Shown here: positions 44,466 to 54,201 of the stretch, piece after piece
Layout of the letters: the number at the start of each line of letters is the position of its first letter
Position numbering within the stretch: position 1 is the stretch's first letter
DNA from: an uncultured Prolixibacteraceae bacterium
GTDB lineage: Bacteria; Bacteroidota; Bacteroidia; Bacteroidales; Prolixibacteraceae
DNA: 64,000 nt
Direction of reading: 5' to 3'
Assembly (NCBI GenBank): GCA_903834475.1
Contig: CAILJH010000035.1
Span: forward strand, 31,843-95,842
Program-made: the position numbers and the translations under genes
Notes under the pieces: model-generated
The model's database searches: none
Seen by the model: the letters and a program-made list of their open reading frames with translations, nothing else
Told to the model about the DNA's origin: nothing

Positions 44466-45437
44466 ATGAAGACAAAAATTACATTTATATGTTTCATGTT
44501 TTTCGGACTTGCGTTACATGCTCAATTTGTTCATCCCGAAATCGTTGTCAACGAAATGCCTGTTATAACAATGAATGTTTGTAAAAAGGAAGTCAGGGAG
44601 CAATTTTTAAAGCAGGTGTACAAGTTGAAAACCGAGGTGGAGGAGGAAATCACACTTCGGAAAGGTAAGTTAAAAGCAAATTCCAAAGGCATGGATGAAC
44701 AAGCCGCAAAGAACATGATGAAACAATCAGGTTATAATGTTTCGGATGCTGATATTCAAAAAATGAAAACTGCCAGCAAGGAAGAAAAACAAGCAATGGC
44801 AATGGCAATGATGCAGCAAAATATGAATATGTCGGTTGACGAAGCTAAAAAAGTGAGCAAAATGAGCAAGGACGGGCAAAAAGCCTGGGCCGAAGGAATG
44901 TCGACAGAAATGATGGCCGATGCGCAGGCTAACCCGGAAAAGAATAAGGCCCCTAAAAAGAACAACATGAATATGTTTGAATTGGCTCAGGAACAAAGCC
45001 AGATAGCACAGAAAATACAGTTAGTTACCCGAAAGTTTGATGAGCAATTGGAGGAGTTCAATAAGCTGAAAGAAAAGACCCTGAATGAATTTGAAGCCTG
45101 TTTGAAAAAAGTTGACAAAGATTATGCGAATAAGATAAACTTCGATCTGGGCAGTACTTATGCTGAAGCGATTGAATACCAAAAAAATTCATGCTATCAG
45201 ACCTGCTGTGGCTTTCTGACACCGAAATACAGTTCTATTCTTTTAGACAGGTTCAATGCAATGATTGCTTTGGGCGATGATTACAACCGCTTGGATGTTC
45301 TAACAAATGAGCTCACCTGTGGTACAACCGGGTCAAATAAGAAGGTTATTGAACCTGGCCTGACTTATCTGGAAGCACTTTTAGACTATATCGTGCATCT
45401 ACAGGAATTACCGGCCCCATACTTCCTGACCAAGTAG
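44466..45437 (+). CDS. Cassette protein A, copy 2: exported coiled-coil protein
   Basis: The 323-residue product has a signal peptide (1-19), long helical stretches and the block NMSVDEAKKVSKM plus GQKAWAEGMSTEMMADAQAN, which lines up with copy 1. A C-terminal group of cysteines (NSCYQTCCGFLTPKY) is richer than in copy 1, which has only one Cys there (QYCLKFTPRY). Identity outside the shared block is modest, so the duplication is old. Function is unknown. Confidence 0.8.
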   Translation: MKTKITFICFMFFGLALHAQFVHPEIVVNEMPVITMNVCKKEVREQFLKQVYKLKTEVEEEITLRKGKLKANSKGMDEQAAKNMMKQSGYNVSDADIQKMKTASKEEKQAMAMAMMQQNMNMSVDEAKKVSKMSKDGQKAWAEGMSTEMMADAQANPEKNKAPKKNNMNMFELAQEQSQIAQKIQLVTRKFDEQLEEFNKLKEKTLNEFEACLKKVDKDYANKINFDLGSTYAEAIEYQKNSCYQTCCGFLTPKYSSILLDRFNAMIALGDDYNRLDVLTNELTCGTTGSNKKVIEPGLTYLEALLDYIVHLQELPAPYFLTK

Positions 45438-45479
45438 TATGATTTTCCGGCTACTAATATGGAATAAAGATCTTGAACG

Positions 45480-46361
45480 ATGAAATTCCTTTCACTTCTA
45501 ATCCTTTTATGTGTTATTTCATGCTATGCCTCTGCACAGCAGAATGCTGCTTCCATCAAACAGCAAATGTCGGCTATTCGCAAATCGACCAACTGGGAAG
45601 ATGCGGCTGCTGCAAAGAAGGCCAATGAGCAGATCAAAGAGCTCTCAAAACAATTGATGATGACCGGGAATCCGCAGGGAAATCAGATGCCAAACCAGCC
45701 GAAAGCCGAGGCTGAACAAGCAAAAAAAGATGCTGCGGACGACAAAATGAAATTGTGGAATCAGGTTATGAAAAGTGCAGCCGGAGGCGAGGGCGCTGAT
45801 GTGTTTCTTGCAGAGCCCACCCGCGAACAGATTAAGGATGAATACAAGAAAGAGGAATCGAATAAAATAAAAGGTAAAGAAGTTCTTGAAGAGATGACTT
45901 TTTTATGCATCAACATGTCTTCTCCTACTGTTCAATTGCTCATTGATGAAATGGAGAATTATAAATCAATCAAAACGCTGGTTATAACCTGCGGGGAAAA
46001 CGGATCGCCGGTCGATCTCGAATCCTTAATATCGAAAGCGAAAAATTACCCCTTGCAACAGTTGTACATCATTAATTTTAAAAGCTTTGTAGCCAAGGTG
46101 CCCAAGGCTATCAGTAATTTTCAGGATCTGACTTATCTGGCCTTGTACAACAACAAAATTCTCAGGCTTCCACCTGAATTCGGTTCACTGGTTTCGCTAA
46201 AAAAGCTTGATGTGGATATGAATCCGGTTGACATGCTTACACCTGTCATCAATACAATGATTAATCTGGATACTATTGGTATTGCCAAAACGCTGATAAC
46301 CGACGCAGAACTCAGCAGAATCAAACAAAACTTGCCAAACTGCAAAATCCTGATCAAATGA
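45480..46361 (+). CDS. Cassette protein B, copy 2: exported leucine-rich repeat-like protein
   Basis: The 293-residue product matches copy 1 in length, signal peptide, the helical block KKANEQIKELSKQLM and the leucine-rich half (LTYLALYNNKILRLPPEFG, LKKLDVDMNPVDML). It starts 42 bases after its A gene, exactly as in copy 1, and overlaps C by ATGA. The leucine-rich repeats are slightly more regular here than in copy 1. Confidence 0.8.
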   Translation: MKFLSLLILLCVISCYASAQQNAASIKQQMSAIRKSTNWEDAAAAKKANEQIKELSKQLMMTGNPQGNQMPNQPKAEAEQAKKDAADDKMKLWNQVMKSAAGGEGADVFLAEPTREQIKDEYKKEESNKIKGKEVLEEMTFLCINMSSPTVQLLIDEMENYKSIKTLVITCGENGSPVDLESLISKAKNYPLQQLYIINFKSFVAKVPKAISNFQDLTYLALYNNKILRLPPEFGSLVSLKKLDVDMNPVDMLTPVINTMINLDTIGIAKTLITDAELSRIKQNLPNCKILIK

Positions 46362-47494
46362 GAAAACCTATAATATTACTGATATTCCTCTTATATATTG
46401 GGTCAGGATTGGCAACAGCAGCAAATCCCAGGTTTTATATTGCGACTTCATGGAACAATAAGGCTGCAACTGCATACTTCCCCCATTTTGAAGTGGAGTT
46501 TGCCAATGCGGTGAAAAAAGAATTTCCTTGCGTCAACACCATAAGTGATTCAAATATTTTGACGCTCCTTGAGCATGAAAAGCAAAAGCAGTTATTGGGC
46601 GCAGGAGATTATGAGGAAATATCCAATATTGGCCAAGCTATGGGATGCGATTATCTGGTTAGCCTAAAAGTTCAGGTACTGGGAACTAAAGCATTGATTA
46701 CTGCATTCTGTGCCGATACCCGAAGATCAAAAGTTATTTCACGCTCAATGGCGAATGTTGTTGATGGCAGCGCTGGAATGAAAGCTATGGAAATGGTTTC
46801 AAAAGAGTTGGTCGAAGGTTTGAAAAAATTTGAAATATGTCCGTTTACAGGGCCAATCAATGTTGTAGTTAAAACCGAACGCAACGATAAGAAAACCGAT
46901 TCATACGCTGTTTATTGCAACGGCATAGATGGACTTTATAAATTGGATGTTACAACAAAAAAAACCAGCAATGCTGACTGGAAGCTGAAAAAAACCAGTA
47001 GAAATAGGGTAGATGGCTCTGTTACTTATAATCTGCAGGAAGAAACTATAACCGAAGACCATAACGACTGTTACACTTGTCCTTCAGGACGTCAGGGTTC
47101 CAGGTTGTCAAAAGAAACTGTATTGAAAACTGCAAAAGTTGAAGGACTTTCGAATGAAAGTGTTGACGACAACCAGCAAATTGAAGATGCGCGTGCTGAA
47201 ATTACATTTTTGGATAATGGAACCTATACATTAAAAGTGGAAGCTGCTTCCAGAAAAGGAGATCTCAAACTGAGAACCGAAAAGCGCGCCGAAGGGACCT
47301 GCGATAACCAGAGTCCACCACCTAAAAGCATTGATAAAAAAGCAGATGTGCCGTTGGAAGAGGTCACATTTGGACCCTTCCCGGGAACTTCACTGGATAA
47401 AGTATTGAGCCAAAAAGACACTTATTCAACAGTTGATCCTCTAACCAAAGAAAAATCCATAGTAACTTTTGATTTCAATTTGAAAAGAAATTAA
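46358..47494 (+). CDS. Cassette protein C, copy 2: exported CsgG-like/cysteine-motif protein
   Basis: The 378-residue product has a signal peptide and a CsgG-like N-terminal half (ILTLLEHEKQKQLLGAG, then MGCDYLVSLKVQVLG). The same cysteine landmarks as copy 1 follow: EICPFTGPINV, NDCYTCPSGRQGSR and EKRAEGTCD. It begins at the ATGA overlap with B. Keeping these cysteines over an otherwise diverged pair argues that they are functional. Confidence 0.77.
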   Translation: MRKPIILLIFLLYIGSGLATAANPRFYIATSWNNKAATAYFPHFEVEFANAVKKEFPCVNTISDSNILTLLEHEKQKQLLGAGDYEEISNIGQAMGCDYLVSLKVQVLGTKALITAFCADTRRSKVISRSMANVVDGSAGMKAMEMVSKELVEGLKKFEICPFTGPINVVVKTERNDKKTDSYAVYCNGIDGLYKLDVTTKKTSNADWKLKKTSRNRVDGSVTYNLQEETITEDHNDCYTCPSGRQGSRLSKETVLKTAKVEGLSNESVDDNQQIEDARAEITFLDNGTYTLKVEAASRKGDLKLRTEKRAEGTCDNQSPPPKSIDKKADVPLEEVTFGPFPGTSLDKVLSQKDTYSTVDPLTKEKSIVTFDFNLKRN

Positions 47495-47522
47495 ATGTCC
47501 AATTTAGTTTAAAATCAAAACC

Positions 47523-48527
47523 ATGTATAAAACAGGTAGAATGTTATCCGTCTTGTTTTTCCTGACACCTGTTCTATGTCAGGCTCAAAAATCTTCCGAT
47601 TTTCTTCCTGAAAAGCCGGGAAAATGGAGTTATTCAAGCAATATTAAAACCCCCGGTGCCGAAGTTGTTACCTTTAATAAAAACGTTGCCAATCTGGCCG
47701 GATGGTTTCACCGGAAAGTCCCATTATTGATCAATCCCAAAGGTTTCGATCTGGATGCATGTGCTTATGGAATTTGGGACGACAAGTACAAATTACAGCA
47801 CTGTAATTATGGACAAAGGGGTGAGTTAAACTTCAATTTTCTGATGTTTTACAGCAATGGCGGACAATGGAAAATTGAACCTCCGCATTGGAGGTTCAAC
47901 ATCAATAACACCGAAACAGGCCACGGTTCCAATACCAATCTCCCCGGATGGGATAGTACCAAGGATCCTGCTTCACTCGAAAAACCGATGAACAAAGCGG
48001 CTGCCGATCTGAACGATCTTTTTCGCATATTTCCATTTGTGAGGGATATTGCACCGGGAGTCAGGCTTTACGGCGATGGAAACCTGATCGTTTTTAATCC
48101 CGACCGTCTTCCGTTCTGGATACCGGTAACCTTGCGTGAGGTTGCCGAAATGAAACTGGCTTATTACAAATTCAAAGAGCTTGATTTATTGCCCTACCTA
48201 AAAAAAGAAATAGCAAAATTGACGGAAGAAGACCTGAATTCTCTGGCCTATTCGGGCAACGACGATCTTTTCATATTAAAAGTTCATCCGAAAATGGAAA
48301 ATCAGGAAATGGAATATGGCGGGCAAATCATGCGGTTTAATCCCGATTACTGGGATCGCTCCTTGCCACCATCTGCCATTCAGTTTATGACCTTTTATTA
48401 TCCCGAAAGAAGTCAATCGGAAACTGAGGAGTTCTTCACAAACAACGGATACCCGATTTTTGGCGATGTCATCATGAATTCAATTAAACTGGAAGAACTG
48501 GCGGGGTTGATCGTGCGAAAGAAATGA
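47523..48527 (+). CDS. Cassette protein D, copy 2: exported protein of unknown function
   Basis: The 334-residue product has a signal peptide (to about QAQK) and follows copy 1 through LIVFNPDRLPFWIPVTLREV, NPDYWDRSLPPSAIQFMTFY and the C-terminal helix. The IVFNPDRLPFW / IVYRPDRPEYW pair is the most conserved stretch. I recognise no domain. It ends copy 2 and is followed by a bidirectional terminator. Confidence 0.78.
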   Translation: MYKTGRMLSVLFFLTPVLCQAQKSSDFLPEKPGKWSYSSNIKTPGAEVVTFNKNVANLAGWFHRKVPLLINPKGFDLDACAYGIWDDKYKLQHCNYGQRGELNFNFLMFYSNGGQWKIEPPHWRFNINNTETGHGSNTNLPGWDSTKDPASLEKPMNKAAADLNDLFRIFPFVRDIAPGVRLYGDGNLIVFNPDRLPFWIPVTLREVAEMKLAYYKFKELDLLPYLKKEIAKLTEEDLNSLAYSGNDDLFILKVHPKMENQEMEYGGQIMRFNPDYWDRSLPPSAIQFMTFYYPERSQSETEEFFTNNGYPIFGDVIMNSIKLEELAGLIVRKK

Positions 48528-48559
48528 ACTTTTCCCTAAAAATTACTTTAGCTGAATAA

Positions 48560-48602
48560 AAGAAAGGATTCCATCTCATTTGAAAGGTGGAATCCTTGCT
48601 TT
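48560..48602. terminator. Bidirectional terminator between cassette copy 2 and the ECF operon
   Basis: AAGGATTCCA (48564-48573) pairs with TGGAATCCTT (48588-48597) around a 14-base loop. It sits where two long converging transcription units meet. Confidence 0.75.
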
Positions 48603-48603
48603 G

Positions 48604-50964
48604 TTATTTGGTAACGGTAAAACTCGTGTTCCCAATACCCATTTGTCCATTCGGGGATATTCCCTGGACGTCGATCAGGAAACCTGAGAATACTTTCCCG
48701 GCAGTAACCGTAAATTCAAATAGCCCGGTTTCATCTACTTTTTGATTTGGAATCCACTTTAGGGTAGTTCTCTGGTCATTCTTCAGATTTCCTGGTTCGG
48801 CAGGAAAAATATTCGGAATACGGAATCCATTCTCGTATTTGCTGGTACTTTCCTTTTGGATTGGTTCTTCTGGTCTGTTTCCTTTTTTCAGAAAGATCTC
48901 AATCACTCCAATGGTATTCAAACCGGTATATCTCTGAATATCCATCACGCTGGTTGAAACATTGATATGATCGACAGAAAGAGGTGATATTCCTGCGATT
49001 GCCGAAATATCAGTTCCTAACTGTTGACCATCGATAACAAGCAAAGCTCCGCCCTGGTATTTGAGCGAATTATCCATCCCAATAAATACGATTTGGTTAC
49101 CCACTATTTTATAGGGTTTCAGAATTTTTATCACATCCAAAAGGTTGGTTGATGAGGCCAATAAATTGCGCTGAGTATCTATGGCAATCGTATTTGGTCT
49201 GTTGGCCTTTACATATTTTCCGAATAATTCCGGATTATTACTGAAATACGTTTTATCGACAGCCTGATCAGAATTTAACAAACTGTATTTCTGAGAAATT
49301 CCTGTTATCAGTTTTGAAATACCAGCTTCAAAATCGATGGTTTTTGGCTGAGGGGTTTTTGCATTCTCCGGTTTAAAATCCCGTATTTTCTCCCAACTGA
49401 AATCCTTGATCCGGTTGGCTATCAGGTAAACATCCATGAGTACCGGATTTGCAGCCCTGCCTTTTAATGCATCGGTCAGCACCGAATACGGGGTCTCCAG
49501 TTCAGGTCCAGTCAATGGGCTGCTTTTCATTGCATCATTGCTTACGTCGTTCCGGAACTGACCGGAAACTGAAACCGTGACATTTCCGGCGACCGGCTGG
49601 TTTTTTTCATCTGTCATCCGTACCTTGACTTTCATGCTTTCGCCGGATTGGAGTTTGTTTTTTTCAGGAAGGATTTCAAGTTTCACCTGCAGCTTTTTAT
49701 CCACATAAACCACACGTTCGGCCAGGATCTGACCTTCTGACGAAAACACCGACAACAGAAAGATTCCCTGGGGAAGGTTATCCACCGGAATTTTTATTCT
49801 GCCGGCACTGTTAATCTCCATATCTGCTGCCCAATTGAGCTTACTTCCGCTGGTGAGAGCAATGGCAATGGAATGTTTCTGTTTGTCGGCGAATGTTAGG
49901 TTGGCCGAAATAAATCCAGCATCGGATTTCAAAACCGCCAGGCTCAGCCCGTCAGTTTTTGGAACCGGAAGCTCAAACGACTGGCCCGCACCTGATTTGC
50001 CGGCCAGAACCAGCTTGTATTTTTGAGTTCCGTCATTCATCACCGAAAAAAGGCCCAGACCTTTGGTAAACGATTTCACCAATGTCACGTTTTTGCCGTC
50101 CTGATTTACAAGTGATCCTTCAACATCAACCGGAAGCCCCCATTTGTTGAAAGCGGTAAATCCAACTTTAGCAGAAATTCCTACATTCAGGTTTCCCCCT
50201 TCAGGGAAAAACCGGACAAACACCGGATCGAGATTCGTGGGCAGGAATATTTCCTTGGTCCAATCTTCCTTGTTATCGCTGATTTTACAAATAAAGGATT
50301 CCCCGTTTGTTTTTGCGGGTATAGTAAATGGGATTACGACTTTCCCTTTTTCATCGGTTTTCAGCTTTCCCTTTTCAAAGATGTCATTTCCATTCATGAT
50401 TTGATACCTGATCGCATCGTTTTTCTGGATTTCACCCGACAGATCCCTCAGAACCAAAGAGATTTCATTTTTCAGGCCTGAAATTGAAATACTATCCTTC
50501 AGGCTTGTTTGAACAATCCATTGGTTACTGTATTCCGGATCGATGTGAAGAATTCTGGTTGCTATTTCCTCTACTGATGTTTGTGCCGAAGTATATGCCA
50601 CCATAAAATAAACATCCTTGGTGAGGTTATCTGGAACAAGCAGATCGCCGGAAGCAAATCCATTGGCCAGACGGAAAATGTCCTTTACAACCGCATTGCC
50701 TTTTTTGTCATAAAGTCTCACGAAAAGCTCCTGATTTTCTGATGAAGCGGGGAGTTGGTTCCCATCCGAAATGAATGCCGTAAACCAAATAGTCTCTCCG
50801 GGTTTATAGTACAGTTTGTCGGTTTCAATCGAAACTTTCTCGTCAGGAAAATAACTGAAATATTGGTTCAGCTGCTTGCTGATTTCAGGAATCGGACCTG
50901 TGTTTTGAGCGGGTAATAAAAAAGTGGACAACACGGCAAATAGCAAAATGGGTAAGGTTTTCAT
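48604..50964 (-). CDS. Exported MG2-like protein with TonB plug-like C-terminal domain
   Basis: The 786-residue product has a signal peptide, an MG2-like start (KVSIETDKLYYKPGETIWFT) and several further beta-sandwich stretches. Near residues 620-700 is a plug-like domain (GGALLVIDGQQLG, VDHINVSTSVMDIQRY, IGVIEIFLKKG). No beta-barrel follows. Proteins of this layout are common in Bacteroidota and have no settled role; they may bind partner proteins at the outer membrane. It is the last gene of the sigma/FecR operon, 10 bases after the STN/carboxypeptidase-like gene. Confidence 0.8.
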   Translation of the reverse strand: MKTLPILLFAVLSTFLLPAQNTGPIPEISKQLNQYFSYFPDEKVSIETDKLYYKPGETIWFTAFISDGNQLPASSENQELFVRLYDKKGNAVVKDIFRLANGFASGDLLVPDNLTKDVYFMVAYTSAQTSVEEIATRILHIDPEYSNQWIVQTSLKDSISISGLKNEISLVLRDLSGEIQKNDAIRYQIMNGNDIFEKGKLKTDEKGKVVIPFTIPAKTNGESFICKISDNKEDWTKEIFLPTNLDPVFVRFFPEGGNLNVGISAKVGFTAFNKWGLPVDVEGSLVNQDGKNVTLVKSFTKGLGLFSVMNDGTQKYKLVLAGKSGAGQSFELPVPKTDGLSLAVLKSDAGFISANLTFADKQKHSIAIALTSGSKLNWAADMEINSAGRIKIPVDNLPQGIFLLSVFSSEGQILAERVVYVDKKLQVKLEILPEKNKLQSGESMKVKVRMTDEKNQPVAGNVTVSVSGQFRNDVSNDAMKSSPLTGPELETPYSVLTDALKGRAANPVLMDVYLIANRIKDFSWEKIRDFKPENAKTPQPKTIDFEAGISKLITGISQKYSLLNSDQAVDKTYFSNNPELFGKYVKANRPNTIAIDTQRNLLASSTNLLDVIKILKPYKIVGNQIVFIGMDNSLKYQGGALLVIDGQQLGTDISAIAGISPLSVDHINVSTSVMDIQRYTGLNTIGVIEIFLKKGNRPEEPIQKESTSKYENGFRIPNIFPAEPGNLKNDQRTTLKWIPNQKVDETGLFEFTVTAGKVFSGFLIDVQGISPNGQMGIGNTSFTVTK

Positions 50965-50974
50965 TTGGGTTAGG

Positions 50975-52552
50975 TTAGTTTTTATTGATGATTTTTTCTT
51001 CCTTTTCGTTTATTTTAAATAAAGAATCGTTCTGCAGGTAATAGTCGCGGAGTGCATTTTGCAAATCTTCCGAAGGTTTGATGATGTTGTAATTGGCCCA
51101 GAAATCTTCGTCGTAACTGGTAATGGTTTCAGTAAAAATATCTTTCGGGTTGAACAATTCATCCTTTTTAAAGTGAGTTCCGTCATCGGGTTTGAAATCG
51201 GTAATCAACAAATCCGAAATGCTGTGAAATATAGAATTGACCTTGTCTTGCTTACTTTTTACCTTGAAACTGAGTGAAGCGTGGGCACTGCTTAAATGCC
51301 AGTTGTTATCCGATCTGCGGTAACTAACTTTATAATCGGCATTGAGTGGGCGAACATAAAAGTCTTTGGGCTTCTTTTTGATTAGCCACTCGTGGGCAAA
51401 TTTGAGACCCGAGCGGCTAAGGCTGAAATCGGCCTGAACCAGTGCCAATGAAGCCATATCGACAAAAAGTTTGCCCTGATAGCAAGGTTCTTCAATTTTT
51501 TCTTTGGGCTTGAAACGGATCACATAGGTGTCGCGGTTATCCAGTTCAACAATCTCATCGAGTGTATATTTATAATTGTCCCGAAATTCGGGATCGAGAA
51601 ACGAATCGGGTGCTTTTATCACATCAAGTTTGGTAATGTTGTACGGTCCGCCCTGAATTTTAAAATCGACAAACTGAAAAGCCTTGACATTGATGTTTTT
51701 GCGGCCTTTGACGAATTTGACCTTGTCCTGAACAAAGGTATTCGTGTAAGGAGCTTTCCGGATATCCATAACGGCTTCTGCAACATCAATGTATTTGCTG
51801 TCCTGTTTCAGAACTTCGCGGTAAAAAGCGGTCATTATTTCCGGATCGCGTGGGTAATTCAGCGAAATCTTTGACAGGATTTTGTTGACAATATCCTGAA
51901 CATTAACAATTTTGATAACGATTTCCTTGAGTTGCACTGAAGTGGGTTGAAGGGATATGCTGTAATTGATATCACGGATTTCATCGATGGGTTGCCGGTA
52001 TGGACGGTATCCCAAATGAGAAATCAGAATGGTGTCGTGCTGATGGATTTCAGGAATTTTAAGATCAAAATCTCCATCGGTATTCGAGATGGTTCCTATG
52101 TTGCTTTTTTGAATCGAAATGTTGGTATAGGGTAAAACTTCCTTTTCATCGTGATCTGCCACGCGCCCCCTGAAAAAGATCATTCCCCGGTTCTTTTCAT
52201 TTTGCTTATCCTCTGCTTTTTCATTTCCTTCCGTTTCCGGCGCAGTGATAATGATCTGTTCTCCAAGTATCTGATATTTAAACTTTGAATCAAACAAAAT
52301 ATCCAGAGTTTCCGGAATTGTTTTTTCGGCTACCGAAAGATTGGTTCTTTTATTTGCTTCAACCAGCAAAGGATCGTATGAAAAAAAAACATGTGATTTG
52401 GCGGAGATTGAATCGAGAATGGCCGCAATGGTTCTGTCTTCAATTTGAATGGTAATTTTTTTTTCAGCTACGGAATTGTTTTCCTTTTGTGCGTATCCTT
52501 TGGAGAACGACAAAAGGAAAACAAGGATGAAAATTCCGTATGCTGGTTTCAT
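50975..52552 (-). CDS. STN and carboxypeptidase-like domain exported protein
   Basis: The 525-residue product has a signal peptide and an N-terminal STN (secretin/TonB short N-terminal) domain (about 33-105). A CarboxypepD_reg-like domain follows (RGRVADHDEKEVLPYTNISI, about 125-205), then an uncharacterised C-terminal region (EIMTAFYREVLKQ ... ADYKVSYRRS) seen in other Bacteroidota proteins. A receptor barrel is absent. In classical systems the STN domain meets a FecR protein in the periplasm, and the FecR gene is two genes upstream. It follows the protease gene by 1 base. Confidence 0.82.
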   Translation of the reverse strand: MKPAYGIFILVFLLSFSKGYAQKENNSVAEKKITIQIEDRTIAAILDSISAKSHVFFSYDPLLVEANKRTNLSVAEKTIPETLDILFDSKFKYQILGEQIIITAPETEGNEKAEDKQNEKNRGMIFFRGRVADHDEKEVLPYTNISIQKSNIGTISNTDGDFDLKIPEIHQHDTILISHLGYRPYRQPIDEIRDINYSISLQPTSVQLKEIVIKIVNVQDIVNKILSKISLNYPRDPEIMTAFYREVLKQDSKYIDVAEAVMDIRKAPYTNTFVQDKVKFVKGRKNINVKAFQFVDFKIQGGPYNITKLDVIKAPDSFLDPEFRDNYKYTLDEIVELDNRDTYVIRFKPKEKIEEPCYQGKLFVDMASLALVQADFSLSRSGLKFAHEWLIKKKPKDFYVRPLNADYKVSYRRSDNNWHLSSAHASLSFKVKSKQDKVNSIFHSISDLLITDFKPDDGTHFKKDELFNPKDIFTETITSYDEDFWANYNIIKPSEDLQNALRDYYLQNDSLFKINEKEEKIINKN

Positions 52553-52553
52553 T

Positions 52554-54182
52554 TCAAAACATTTTCTTCAGGAAGAATTCGGTTTTTACCTGTTCTCCGT
52601 TGCGCAGAATGGTCATTTTAATCCGCTTGTCTTCCTGACTTTGGAACAGTAAATTTATATCATTTAAAGTTAATGCTTTATGACTGGTGTTGTTTAATGC
52701 GATGATCTGGTCATTTTCCTGAATTCCGGCATAATAGGCCGGCGAATTTTTCCGGATATCGCTTACCAGAAAGATGGGCAGGCCAGGCATCGGGTTGGTA
52801 ACTTCCAATCCACTCATGTTGTAGTTGAAATTATCCTTCAGGTTGCTGTTTGGTCTAAGGATAAGCCGCTTGTTTGGATAATCCATGGTCACATAAAACC
52901 GGCGCAGGATTTCAGCCCCCAGCGTTCCGTTGCGGTCGGTATCGCCCATGAGCTGGTCAACCATTTCATTTTCAGGAAAAGCCACGATAGGTTCATACAA
53001 AACCAGCGGACCAACCCAGATGGCACCGATACGACCTTTTTTACCGTATAAATCGCCACTCAATCCACGACCCAAAAAAGTTTCAATGTTATTTTCCGGA
53101 AGTGATATTCTGCTGTCTGAATTGGTTGACAGCCAGAGGGCATCGCTCGCTCCGGTATCGACCAGTAATTTTACAGGAACTTCTTTGTTCTTATCGGTGA
53201 CGATGCTCGTTTTAACAAATGGCTTATTCTGCTCGAAGGTCAATGGAAGAACGATGTCTTTGCCTTTTTCCTTATAGGTAAAATATTCAGGTTTGATCAG
53301 TGTAATCTCGTGTTCAGCATAATCGATTTTAACCACATAGTCTTTGAAAAGGTTAAAACCGATCAATCCATGGACCGGAATGCCCAGGATATGGGAAATC
53401 TGGAAATTTTCATTGATGACCATGTGTATTTCCTGATCATAGGCAATCATGCCTTCAATTTTTATGGTATTATTTCCTGATTTATAGGCCGTCATCTGTT
53501 CTCCATCACCAAGTCCTTTCACCTTTATTGGCTGAAGAAAGTTCAGGTTTAGCTTGTTAACAAAAGGAAGTTCGGTAATAATCGGATAACGAACGCCGGT
53601 ATCCAGAATGAAATTCAGGGTATCCGAATTGTTAATGGCAACCGGAATAATAATCAGGTTACTCGACGATTTGAATTTAATGGTTATGGACTTTTTCTTA
53701 TAGTTGTCGAAAACAAATCCGGTTTGTTCGTTGTAGTTTTTGACTTTTTGGTTGTAGTCTTTACTTTTATCCAAAGGAACGTAGTCACGAATGACCAAAA
53801 TGTTGTCCTGAATTTCGAACAGTAAATAAAAGTCCTTCATGAGCTGATCAAGAACGTATTTGATGGGTTTATTCGATACGTTCAGATTGATGCTTTTTCC
53901 TTCAATCAGCTGCGAATTGTATGAATAGTCGAGTTTCAGGTAATCACAAATTCGTTTGATTACTTTTTCAAGCGGTTCATTTTCAGCATAAATACTGATG
54001 TTTTGGTTGAGAACCTTGGATGTTTGATCATTTTTGTTTCCTTGCCCGAAAGCTTGTTTCGAGGCTTGTTTGTTCGTTTGTTTTGGAGTTTGTTTCTGGC
54101 TGTACGAATCCAGTGGCAATGCTTCCAACAATAATAAAATCAGGAAACTAAAAAGAAATGATATAATTCCGGATGTTTTCAT
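52554..54182 (-). CDS. STN-domain retropepsin-like aspartyl protease with PDZ domain
   Basis: The 542-residue product has a signal peptide (to about residue 29) and a Gln/Lys-rich linker. An STN domain follows (about 60-133), then two retropepsin-like halves, each with a DTG: D194-T-G in FILDTGVRYPI and D342-T-G in LLVDTGASDALW. A C-terminal PDZ domain spans about 450-540 (PAYYAGIQENDQIIALN). Two DTG lobes on one chain could form a complete aspartyl protease active site. An STN fused to a protease in a sigma/FecR operon suggests a regulated periplasmic protease. It begins 19 bases after fecR. Confidence 0.85.
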   Translation of the reverse strand: MKTSGIISFLFSFLILLLLEALPLDSYSQKQTPKQTNKQASKQAFGQGNKNDQTSKVLNQNISIYAENEPLEKVIKRICDYLKLDYSYNSQLIEGKSINLNVSNKPIKYVLDQLMKDFYLLFEIQDNILVIRDYVPLDKSKDYNQKVKNYNEQTGFVFDNYKKKSITIKFKSSSNLIIIPVAINNSDTLNFILDTGVRYPIITELPFVNKLNLNFLQPIKVKGLGDGEQMTAYKSGNNTIKIEGMIAYDQEIHMVINENFQISHILGIPVHGLIGFNLFKDYVVKIDYAEHEITLIKPEYFTYKEKGKDIVLPLTFEQNKPFVKTSIVTDKNKEVPVKLLVDTGASDALWLSTNSDSRISLPENNIETFLGRGLSGDLYGKKGRIGAIWVGPLVLYEPIVAFPENEMVDQLMGDTDRNGTLGAEILRRFYVTMDYPNKRLILRPNSNLKDNFNYNMSGLEVTNPMPGLPIFLVSDIRKNSPAYYAGIQENDQIIALNNTSHKALTLNDINLLFQSQEDKRIKMTILRNGEQVKTEFFLKKMF

Positions 54183-54201
54183 GGCGTAAAAATCTTGAAT
54201 T

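Noticed and set aside
36478..48527. Assembly artefact as cause of the repeated four-gene cassette
   Set aside because: The two copies differ throughout at protein level and the block between them is unrelated, so they are true diverged duplicates.
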